Part shown: positions 1 through 5,530 of the stretch, piece after piece
Layout: the number at the start of each line of letters is the position of its first letter
Position numbering within the stretch: position 1 is the stretch's first letter
Source: Candidatus Gastranaerophilales bacterium
GTDB lineage: Bacteria; Cyanobacteriota; Vampirovibrionia; Gastranaerophilales; Gastranaerophilaceae
Direction of reading: 5' to 3'
Length of the DNA stretch: 5,582 bases
Assembly: GCA_947624665.1 (NCBI GenBank)
Contig: CANQLK010000122.1
Coordinates: 1-5,582, forward strand
The notes under the pieces: model-generated
What the model saw: the letters and a program-made list of their open reading frames with translations, nothing else
What the model was told of the DNA's origin: nothing
The model's database searches: none
Program-made: the position numbers and the translations under genes

Positions 1-332
1 AGAGCGAAGAGCGGGAACCTGTTCAATTCTTCAATCATCATTCTGGGTCTGACTTTAAAGGAGCGACGCATAAGGTTATAGCCAACGATACCGTCCCACC
101 AATTATTATGCGGAGCATATATAATGCAGGGGAAATTTTTATTTCTGCGTTCTTCAAAAGCTTCAAGATTTTTTATACGGAGTGCATAAAACCTGTGACT
201 AAGCATTCTGAAAAGAATTCTATCTGCAAGCCAAGTCCAAAAAGGACGATTTTGAGCTTTTCTGAATTTTTCATGTCTGTTTCTAAGCCTTGTTGGCGGA
301 ATATTAGAATATAATTTTTCAGCCTTTTGCAT
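1..332 (-). CDS. PlsC-like phospholipid/lysophospholipid acyltransferase, N-terminal part (3' end beyond window)
   Basis: The first 110 residues are present; the reading frame runs open off the left edge. The protein begins MQKAEKLYSN and has a basic, amphipathic N-terminal stretch (residues 15-55). It then has a short hydrophobic strand leading into APHNNWWDG, with His75 and Asp80 forming the HX4D catalytic motif of the glycerolipid acyltransferase (PlsC/AGPAT) family. The following segment (residues 97-110, MMIEELNRFPLFA) matches the region after HX4D in these enzymes, before the substrate-binding FPEG block, which would lie outside the window. Family members move an acyl chain from acyl-ACP or acyl-CoA to a lysophospholipid or similar acceptor at the inner membrane face; the acceptor cannot be told here. 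The start is fixed by an in-frame TAG four codons upstream (342..344) and by AGGGA (339..343) six bases before the ATG. It is the last gene of the leftward cluster seen here and has its own promoter. Confidence 0.82.
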   Translation of the reverse strand, partial: MQKAEKLYSNIPPTRLRNRHEKFRKAQNRPFWTWLADRILFRMLSHRFYALRIKNLEAFEERRNKNFPCIIYAPHNNWWDGIVGYNLMRRSFKVRPRMMIEELNRFPLFA

Positions 333-354
333 ACTTAATCCCTAAAGTACATAG

Positions 355-383
355 ATTATACAATTTTTTAGCATTTTAATCAA
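355..383 (-). promoter_or_regulatory. Sigma70-type promoter for the acyltransferase gene, overlapping the end of the MgtC-family gene
   Basis: On the minus strand, TTGATT (378..383) is followed by a 17-base spacer and a perfect TATAAT (355..360). Transcription would start near 348, giving a leader of about 16 bases that contains AGGGA and leads to the ATG at 332. The -35 overlaps the last codons of the MgtC-family gene. The acyltransferase can therefore probably be made independently of the permease operon, in addition to read-through. The call rests on hexamer match and spacing only. Confidence 0.6.
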
Positions 384-1089
384 ATATTTCTTTTACACTT
401 ACAGATTGTAAAGTTTTCATATTTTCAAGCTGTTTATATATCTGCATAACGGGAGATTTATCATTGGACATAATTTTAAAATTAATTTTAAGTTTGTCAC
501 CGTCATCGTCAACGGTTTTATGGTTAAAATCAATTATACAGGGGAATGTATCGTTAATTAAGTTATAAATATTGTTATAATCTTCATAACGACAGATAAA
601 AGAAATTCTGATTTTTCTTAAATGTTTTGCATTATGAGGCATAATTTTAATTTCAAAGATTCTGATTAAGACGAGAATAGCGACGGCAAGAATGGTAGAA
701 ACAACTGCAATACTGATTTTACCGCATCCACAGGCCATACCTATAGCTGCAACAATCCAAAGAGTAGAAGCGGTAGTAAGTCCTGTTACCGTAAGACCCT
801 GTCTTAGTACAGTACCTGCACCGATAAAACCGATACCGGTAATAATTTGAGCAGCGACTCTGGAAGGATCTCCAAGCGGATACAAAGTTACAGCCTTAGA
901 AAATCCGTATATTGAAAGTATTGTGAATATGCAAGCACCTAAGCAGACTAATATTTGAGTTCTTAATCCTGCAGATTTATTAGTTAATTCTCTTTCAAAA
1001 CCTATTACGGAACCCAGAATAATAGAAAAAATTATTCTTATTAAAATATCAGCATCAGCAATTTGAAAATAGTTTAAAAAATCGTGCAT
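376..1089 (-). CDS. MgtC/SapB family inner-membrane protein
   Basis: This is a 237-residue protein with the full MgtC/SapB layout: about five hydrophobic segments (roughly 15-30, 43-63, 77-95, 104-121, 126-146), then a soluble C-terminal domain (about 157-237) of the ACT-like kind seen in longer MgtC proteins. Signature stretches are GFERE (30-34) followed by the KSAGLRTQ region, ITGIGFIGAGTVLR (83-96), and the VTGLTTASTLW segment (101-111). In Salmonella and Mycobacterium, MgtC supports survival at low magnesium and in host cells and affects F1Fo-ATPase and membrane potential. Many homologues outside pathogens have no known role, so function here is open. The ATG follows the stop of the upstream permease by two bases with only a weak GA-rich Shine-Dalgarno, which points to translational coupling. 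No magnesium-sensing leader is visible, because the gene lies inside an operon. Confidence 0.9.
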   Translation of the reverse strand: MHDFLNYFQIADADILIRIIFSIILGSVIGFERELTNKSAGLRTQILVCLGACIFTILSIYGFSKAVTLYPLGDPSRVAAQIITGIGFIGAGTVLRQGLTVTGLTTASTLWIVAAIGMACGCGKISIAVVSTILAVAILVLIRIFEIKIMPHNAKHLRKIRISFICRYEDYNNIYNLINDTFPCIIDFNHKTVDDDGDKLKINFKIMSNDKSPVMQIYKQLENMKTLQSVSVKEIFD

Positions 1090-1091
1090 AA

Positions 1092-2189
1092 TTATCTTTC
1101 TTTACTGTTAGGGTCTACCGCATCTCTAATTGTATCACCAATAATGTTAAAAGATAATACGGCAATAAAAATTAAAAAACCCGGGGTTAAAAGCCAAGGA
1201 CGTGAAACAATATTAATAAACTCCTGAGCTTCTTTAAGCATGTTTCCCCAGCTTGCATCGGGCTGTTGAATTCCCAAACCCAAAAAGCTCAATCCCGACT
1301 CGGACAGAATATAAGAAGGTACACTTAAAGTCATTGCAACAATTACATAACTTAATGTTTGAGGAAGGATATGGAATATAATTGTTCTGATGGAAGAAGC
1401 ACCTAAAACTTCCGATGCGGTAACAAATTCTTTTTTCTTTATTGAAAGCACCATTCCTCTTACAACTCTTGAAAATCCTGCCCAGCCTATCATCGCAAGA
1501 ATAATAACAATAAGCGCAAAGCGTTGAACACTTGTCATATTTGCAGGCAAAATAGAAGCAAGTATAATTAACAGGTAAAATCCGGGAATTGACATAATAG
1601 CTTCGGCTATTCTCATCATAATAAAATCGGTTTTACCGCCTATGTAACCCGAAATACCGCCATATAACATACCAAGCGGAAAAGATACCAATAAAGCCAA
1701 AAAGCCTATGGTTAAAGAAATTTGACCTCCGTATAAAATTCTAGAGAAATTATCACGACCGTTCATATCGGTACCTAAAAGGTATATTTCACCGCCTGTT
1801 TCCACATTATAAAAATGTCGGTTTAAAGGTATGAACCCCCATAATCTATACGGCTGCGATATTGCAAAATATTTTACTCCGTATTTTTTTGAACGGTCTT
1901 CGATATACTTCGTTTCAAAATTTTCTTTGTCGTAATATCTTATATAGTTGTATGTATAGGGAAAACTCAATTTGCCTTTTTCATTGATGATATATATTTT
2001 AGATGGCGGGCAATAAGATTTATTTCTGTTGGAATAATCTTTGGAATACGGGCAGATAAAATCAGCCAAAAACACGGAAAGATAAAGAAATAAAAGAATA
2101 AAAAAAGCACATTTGGCAAACTTATCTTTTAATACATTCTTAAAAATATTTTCCCTTTTAAAGGAATCATAATCGGGAAGTTTTTTCAT
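1092..2189 (-). CDS. ABC transporter permease, DppC/OppC family (peptide/nickel type)
   Basis: This 365-residue inner-membrane subunit of a peptide-type ABC importer has a first membrane segment at about 27-45. A long extracytoplasmic insertion follows, then the family hallmark LGTDMNGRDNFSRILYG (138-154). The permease core has about five further segments (158-178, 190-214, 222-240, 279-300, 332-352). The EAA loop that docks on the ATPase is at 254-276 (ASEVLGAS then ILP), and the C-terminus has the typical GDTIRDAVDP (351-360). The insertion (about 46-137) is longer than in E. coli DppC. It carries a CPPSKIYIINEKGK stretch and PYTYNY (77-82), recalling the extended OppC/YejE-like subfamily of spirochaetes and other lineages; this comparison is from memory. 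The ATG directly abuts the stop of the partner permease. Its Shine-Dalgarno lies inside the end of that gene, so the two are surely co-translated. The transported substrate is unknown. Confidence 0.92.
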   Translation of the reverse strand: MKKLPDYDSFKRENIFKNVLKDKFAKCAFFILLFLYLSVFLADFICPYSKDYSNRNKSYCPPSKIYIINEKGKLSFPYTYNYIRYYDKENFETKYIEDRSKKYGVKYFAISQPYRLWGFIPLNRHFYNVETGGEIYLLGTDMNGRDNFSRILYGGQISLTIGFLALLVSFPLGMLYGGISGYIGGKTDFIMMRIAEAIMSIPGFYLLIILASILPANMTSVQRFALIVIILAMIGWAGFSRVVRGMVLSIKKKEFVTASEVLGASSIRTIIFHILPQTLSYVIVAMTLSVPSYILSESGLSFLGLGIQQPDASWGNMLKEAQEFINIVSRPWLLTPGFLIFIAVLSFNIIGDTIRDAVDPNSKER

Positions 2190-3158
2190 TTATACTGCCT
2201 CCGCTCTGGGGTCAACCAGTTTAAGCAGAATATCAGCAATTAAGTTTCCGGTTATAAGCATTATGGTGCCAATCATAAGAGAAGCCATAACCAAATTAAT
2301 ATCTGATTTCATAACCGCTTCAAGAATAAGCCTGCCGAGTCCGGGGTATTGAAAAACATACTCGGTAAGGGCAGCTCCGCTTAATAACGAAGCAAATTCA
2401 AATCCCAATAAAGTAATCATAGGGTTAAGAGCATTTCTTAGTGCGTGTTTATAGATAACTTTATTTTCACTCAGACCTTTAGCACGTGCAAATTTAACAT
2501 AATCAGTCTGCAAAACATCTAAAAGATTACCCCTCATTTGTCTTTGCAGTCCCGATAAAGATATTGTGAACAAAACCAAAACGGGTAAAACCAAATGATG
2601 AAGTATATCTAAAAATTTTCCGCCAACGGATAATTCGGAATGATTGAATGAAGTAAGTCCGCCTGTCGGAAACCAACCTGTTTTGACTGCAAATATTAAT
2701 AACAATAATGCAAAAAAGAAAGATGGTATAGCCATACCGATACTTGAAAGAATTGTAAGCAACCTGTCAACAGGTTTTCGCCAATGGAGTGCCGCCACAA
2801 TTCCTAAAGGTATACCGACTGCCCAAGTTAAAATTATTACACAACCCGTAAGTAATAAGGTATTTGGAATTCTTTCCATAAGTTTATCGGAAACTTTTTC
2901 ACCTGTCGTACAATATCCCAAATCTCCTTTTACAAAGCTTTTAAGCCATAATCCGTATTGAACGATAATAGGTTTATCCAATCCTAAGCGTTTTACTTCA
3001 TAATTAAGCGTTTCTTGAGTAATGGAAGGATTAAGCTTCAATTCCGCTAAAGGGTCAACAGGTGCAAGCCTTATTAAAAAGAAACTTAGTATTGAAACCA
3101 AAAACAATAACGGTATTGTTTGAAGTATTCGTTTTATTATGTATACCAAAAAATTCAT
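2190..3158 (-). CDS. ABC transporter permease, DppB/OppB family (peptide/nickel type)
   Basis: This 322-residue permease is the usual partner of the DppC-type subunit encoded next to it. It starts with the typical MNFLVYIIKRILQTIPLLFL segment (TM about 9-30), then RLAPVDP (30-36). The periplasmic loop has LGLDKPIIVQYGLWL and FVKGDLG (75-81). Further membrane segments lie at about 102-124, 135-158, 188-205, 246-268 and 290-312. The EAA loop is at 219-248 (DYVKFARAKGLS...HALRNALNP), followed by EYVFQYPGLGRL (266-277) and the C-terminal LVDPRAEA. Length and motifs are normal, with no damage visible. An in-frame TAG two codons upstream limits the start to this ATG, although no good Shine-Dalgarno precedes it. 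It is the first gene of the leftward operon. No binding protein or ATPase gene lies in the window, so the importer is incomplete here. Confidence 0.93.
   Translation of the reverse strand: MNFLVYIIKRILQTIPLLFLVSILSFFLIRLAPVDPLAELKLNPSITQETLNYEVKRLGLDKPIIVQYGLWLKSFVKGDLGYCTTGEKVSDKLMERIPNTLLLTGCVIILTWAVGIPLGIVAALHWRKPVDRLLTILSSIGMAIPSFFFALLLLIFAVKTGWFPTGGLTSFNHSELSVGGKFLDILHHLVLPVLVLFTISLSGLQRQMRGNLLDVLQTDYVKFARAKGLSENKVIYKHALRNALNPMITLLGFEFASLLSGAALTEYVFQYPGLGRLILEAVMKSDINLVMASLMIGTIMLITGNLIADILLKLVDPRAEAV
2198..2202 (-). promoter_or_regulatory. Shine-Dalgarno of the DppC-type gene, inside the end of the DppB-type gene
   Basis: GGAGG on the minus strand sits eight bases before the ATG at 2189 and is read in the upstream gene as part of its closing Ala-Glu-Ala codons. 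The TAA and ATG are directly adjacent. This arrangement fixes the DppC start and suggests matched production of the two permease subunits. Confidence 0.8.
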
Positions 3159-3186
3159 AAGCTAATTTTAGAATATATGTATAATT

Positions 3187-3202
3187 TTGGCAATTAGTCC
3201 AA
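3187..3202. promoter_or_regulatory. Small dyad TTGG-N8-CCAA, possible operator
   Basis: Four-base arms flank an eight-base centre. The site lies just downstream of the predicted start point (about 3204) of the permease operon, where a repressor could act. Short arms in AT-rich DNA can arise by chance, so this is tentative. Confidence 0.2.
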
Positions 3203-3210
3203 AAAATCAC

Positions 3211-3240
3211 ATTGTAGTTATTTTTAAGAAATATTAGCAA
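3211..3240 (-). promoter_or_regulatory. Predicted sigma70-type promoter of the permease/MgtC operon
   Basis: On the minus strand, TTGCTA (3235..3240, four of six consensus bases) is followed by an 18-base spacer and TACAAT (3211..3216, five of six). Initiation would fall near 3204, leaving a leader of about 45 bases before the DppB-type ATG at 3158. It is the best-spaced hexamer pair found in the intergenic region on this strand. Confidence 0.45.
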
Positions 3241-3243
3241 ATG

Positions 3244-3270
3244 TTAATTAATATTTCGAATATTATTTAA
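3244..3270. repeat. 27-base imperfect inverted repeat in the divergent intergenic region
   Basis: Two 12-base arms (3244..3255 and 3259..3270) pair at 11 of 12 positions around a TCG centre; the only mismatch is 3248/3266. The inner seven pairs (TAATATT/AATATTA) are perfect. It lies just upstream of the predicted -35 of the leftward operon and about 60 bases before the rightward ATG, so it could be a shared operator. It has no T-run, and its arms contain only A and T, so a terminator role is unlikely. Confidence 0.4.
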
Positions 3271-3306
3271 TTTCATGTAAACGTATATTAATTTTGGTAA
3301 AATAAA

Positions 3307-3312
3307 TATAAT
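3307..3312 (+). promoter_or_regulatory. Possible -10 element (TATAAT) for the AAA+ gene pair
   Basis: This is a perfect TATAAT, but no convincing -35 lies 16-19 bases upstream. Initiation about seven bases downstream would start the transcript inside the Shine-Dalgarno (3316..3323). It may be a chance match, or it may use an unusually short leader. No better rightward promoter was found in 3159..3328. Confidence 0.25.
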
Positions 3313-3315
3313 CTC

Positions 3316-3323
3316 AAGAGGAG
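3316..3323 (+). promoter_or_regulatory. Strong Shine-Dalgarno (AAGAGGAG) of the first AAA+ gene
   Basis: AAGAGGAG ends five bases before the ATG at 3329, an ideal distance. It fixes the start of the 298-residue protein and predicts efficient translation. Confidence 0.85.
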
Positions 3324-3328
3324 AAAAA

Positions 3329-4225
3329 ATGAGAATCGCTTTAAGAGAAATCAGTTTTAAAAACAAAGTGTTTGATGACCTGAATTATATAAGCAAGCCG
3401 AGATATAACCAAAATACGGGATTAATAAAACCCGATACGTTTGAATTAAATTCCCCTAAGAAGAATTTAAAAATCGATAAAAAATATATAGTTGGTGCGG
3501 TTGCTATCGGTGCGGGAGTCGCAGCTGCAATAATATTCAGAAAAAATATATCGAATTTTATAAAATCATTAAGAAATACAATACCAAAAGAACCCGTTGA
3601 GATAAAACAGTCAGAAACAACGGAAAAAATGATAAACAATGCAAAAGATTTTCTTATAAAAGATGTCGAAAAGACCGGAGAAGCAACGGTTAACGGAATA
3701 TGTTTTTACGGGCCGGATTCTATGGGGAAGGAACAAACAATAAATGAATTTCTGGATACATTGGCAAATGCCGGCTACAAAATAGAAAAGACTCCGAGAG
3801 CAAAAGAAGCTTCTATTCCCGAAATAGGCAGCAGTATCAGAAAATATATGGAAGAAGCCGAAAAAAGATTTAAAACAACAAACCAAAGAACGGTAATTGT
3901 GGTAAGAGATTTAGATAAAATATCACAAGACAGAAGAACCACAAACAGTAAATCAAAAGAAGTAGTAGGTGCGTTAATTGGTATGCAAGATTGCAGAAAA
4001 AAAGGATATGCGTGGATTTCGGAAGCTGTAGATGTTACAAATGTTGATCCTGCAATTGTGAGAATGGGCAGAATGGAGCATAAAATTCCTGTAATGCCAT
4101 TGCCACAGGATTCAAAGTCCGTATGGAATGAATATATAGCATTAATTAAAAGATTTAGAGAAGGCACTAAAAAAGAAGCACTATTAAAAGAAGCACAGGA
4201 AATAATGGAGCGAAAGGGAATATAA
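3329..4225 (+). CDS. Membrane-anchored AAA+-like pseudo-ATPase, paralogue of the next gene
   Basis: This 298-residue protein matches no named family I recognise. It has an N-terminal tail with an ISFK motif (8-11), a Gly/Ala-rich membrane segment (about 53-70, containing IGAGV), a charged linker, and an AAA+-type domain (about 122-257). The fold call rests on YGPDSMGK (127-134, Walker A position), VIVVRDLD (189-196, Walker B position) and the second region of homology VDPAIVRMGRMEHKIPV (239-255). It aligns to the downstream protein from Walker A onward with a net shift of one residue. Catalytic positions are altered: Glu135 replaces the Walker A Thr/Ser, Arg193 the first Walker B acid, and Val234 the sensor-1 Asn. 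Lys134 and both arginine-finger positions (Arg245, Arg248) remain. The C-terminal lid is missing; only a short helical, Lys/Glu-rich tail follows. The inferred role is as a non-hydrolysing partner of the next gene product. The reading frame is intact, so it is not a decayed pseudogene. Confidence 0.8.
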   Translation: MRIALREISFKNKVFDDLNYISKPRYNQNTGLIKPDTFELNSPKKNLKIDKKYIVGAVAIGAGVAAAIIFRKNISNFIKSLRNTIPKEPVEIKQSETTEKMINNAKDFLIKDVEKTGEATVNGICFYGPDSMGKEQTINEFLDTLANAGYKIEKTPRAKEASIPEIGSSIRKYMEEAEKRFKTTNQRTVIVVRDLDKISQDRRTTNSKSKEVVGALIGMQDCRKKGYAWISEAVDVTNVDPAIVRMGRMEHKIPVMPLPQDSKSVWNEYIALIKRFREGTKKEALLKEAQEIMERKGI

Positions 4226-4230
4226 ACATT

Positions 4231-5517
4231 ATGTTAATCTCTGCAATAAATGGTTTTAATAATTCTATATCAATAAAAAAAAGAAATCAAAATTATATAA
4301 ATAACAAAAAAGTAGAAGAAAGAAATACCGCAAGTCAAATAAAAAATTACGGACAGAACGAAATCGGCGCAGTAAAAAATAAGCCGTCATTCGGATTTGA
4401 TGCGTTTTCGTTGGCATTGTTAGGGTATGCGCTTTTATATGCAGGCGTTATAGGTGCGGGAGTATATCAAACAGGTATAGATGAAAGAACAAGAAAAAAA
4501 GAAGAACAGAAGCTTGCCAGAGAAACCGAAGCTTCAATAGACAATATATCAGAAAAACTTCGTGTGCCGTATCATGAAGCAAGAGAATATCATTACAATT
4601 TCTTGAGGCTGGCTGAAATAAAACCGACAAATGACGGAAACGAAAAAGGACTAAATGCGGTTCAAGGATACGGAATAGAAAAATATAAATTGGCAATGGA
4701 CGTAATAGCACCAATAATAGCCAAAAATACAAATCGTAACTTAGGCTATTCAAAACAAATCCCGAACGGAGTAATATTATACGGGCCGACAGGTGGCGGG
4801 AAAACATATATTGCGGATAAGGTTTGCGAACATATGGAATATTTTGGTGTTCCCGTAGAGAATGTAAACTTGGACGGAAGCAATCATTCCAAAAATGTAA
4901 GAAGTATTCAAAACGCATTTTTGAAGGCGGAAGAAAATTATAAAAAGACTGGAAAGATTACAGTTATTAATTTTAAAGAGGATGCGGATGTTTTCTTTTT
5001 GGACAGAAGAACAAATCCTGAGTGCGTAAAGGAAGTAAGAGCTCTGTTAAAGTATGGAGAGAATTGTGCAAAAAAAGGCGCAGTATGGATAGGAACTGCG
5101 AATAATCCTCAAATGATGGATGCTGCGATATTAAGACCCGGAAGAACGGATGTAAAAATTCCTATTGGTGATATGGAGGACTTTGCCATTGCCGATATGC
5201 TCAAATATACATTGTATAAATATGATGAAAAAGAGAGTTCGGAAACTTTCGATTATCCAAAGGTAATAGATACAATGAAAAATCAAATGGTTGTATATAC
5301 GCCTGCGGAATTGGAATTGTTTGTTGCTCAGGCAAAGAACAATAAATTATTACCAAAACAGGAAATAACCGCAGATATGGTTATTGCGGAAATGCAAAAA
5401 TATTCGCAAAATGATTTTCCTACATTGACGGATGAAATGATAGAAAGATTTTCTAAAGATAAAGATTATATTGCTTCTTTCGAGGAAAAAACACCCGAAG
5501 ATAATTTAACCGCTTAA
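4231..5517 (+). CDS. Membrane-anchored AAA+ ATPase of unknown function
   Basis: This 428-residue protein has an Asn/Lys-rich N-terminus with PSFG (52-55), one membrane segment (about 57-79, containing IGAGV), a charged helix (83-110), a linker, and a classic-type AAA+ domain. Visible motifs are Walker A GPTGGGKT (185-192), Walker B region TVINFKEDADVFF (244-256), sensor-1 Asn291, and the second region of homology MDAAILRPGR (296-305) with both arginine fingers (Arg302, Arg305). The lid segment VVYTPAELELFVAQAKN (354-370) resembles the sensor-2 helix of FtsH/Vps4-type proteins. The Walker B acids are Glu250-Asp251 instead of Asp-Glu. There is no HExxH, so this is not FtsH; the layout of membrane anchor plus AAA+ without protease recalls Bcs1 only in outline. 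The ATG follows the upstream stop by five bases, and AAGGGA lies about 11 bases before it inside the end of that gene, so the pair is co-transcribed. Substrate and process are unknown. Confidence 0.85.
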   Translation: MLISAINGFNNSISIKKRNQNYINNKKVEERNTASQIKNYGQNEIGAVKNKPSFGFDAFSLALLGYALLYAGVIGAGVYQTGIDERTRKKEEQKLARETEASIDNISEKLRVPYHEAREYHYNFLRLAEIKPTNDGNEKGLNAVQGYGIEKYKLAMDVIAPIIAKNTNRNLGYSKQIPNGVILYGPTGGGKTYIADKVCEHMEYFGVPVENVNLDGSNHSKNVRSIQNAFLKAEENYKKTGKITVINFKEDADVFFLDRRTNPECVKEVRALLKYGENCAKKGAVWIGTANNPQMMDAAILRPGRTDVKIPIGDMEDFAIADMLKYTLYKYDEKESSETFDYPKVIDTMKNQMVVYTPAELELFVAQAKNNKLLPKQEITADMVIAEMQKYSQNDFPTLTDEMIERFSKDKDYIASFEEKTPEDNLTA

Positions 5518-5530
5518 AATATTTAATCCG

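Noticed and set aside
108..314. A 68-codon plus-strand open frame at the left end
   Set aside because: The minus strand of the same region encodes a convincing acyltransferase with HX4D, a Shine-Dalgarno and a promoter; the plus frame has no recognisable features.
2644..2961. A 105-codon plus-strand open frame inside the DppB-type gene
   Set aside because: It is antisense to conserved permease motifs and has no family resemblance.
3055..3240. A 61-codon minus-strand open frame overlapping the DppB start and upstream region
   Set aside because: It is out of frame with the permease, runs into its coding part, has no Shine-Dalgarno, and covers the predicted promoter; composition looks non-coding.
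3385..4167. Three minus-strand open frames (3385..3639, 3611..3886, 3775..4167) opposite the first AAA+ gene
   Set aside because: They are antisense shadows of an intact coding frame with a strong Shine-Dalgarno and paralogy to the next gene.
3329..4225. First AAA+ gene as a decayed pseudogene
   Set aside because: It has a full open frame, a strong Shine-Dalgarno, a clean junction with the next gene, and selective retention of arginine fingers, which argue for a maintained protein despite catalytic losses.
4448..4918. A 156-codon open frame on the minus strand opposite the second AAA+ gene
   Set aside because: It lies fully antisense to a gene with clear AAA+ motifs, is rich in Leu/Phe/Arg/His as expected from complementing Lys/Glu-rich codons, and shows no domain or start signal.
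4231..5517. FtsH (membrane AAA+ metalloprotease) as the identity of the second AAA+ gene
   Set aside because: The AAA+ part is similar in style, but the protein ends shortly after the lid and has no HExxH zinc site or peptidase domain.
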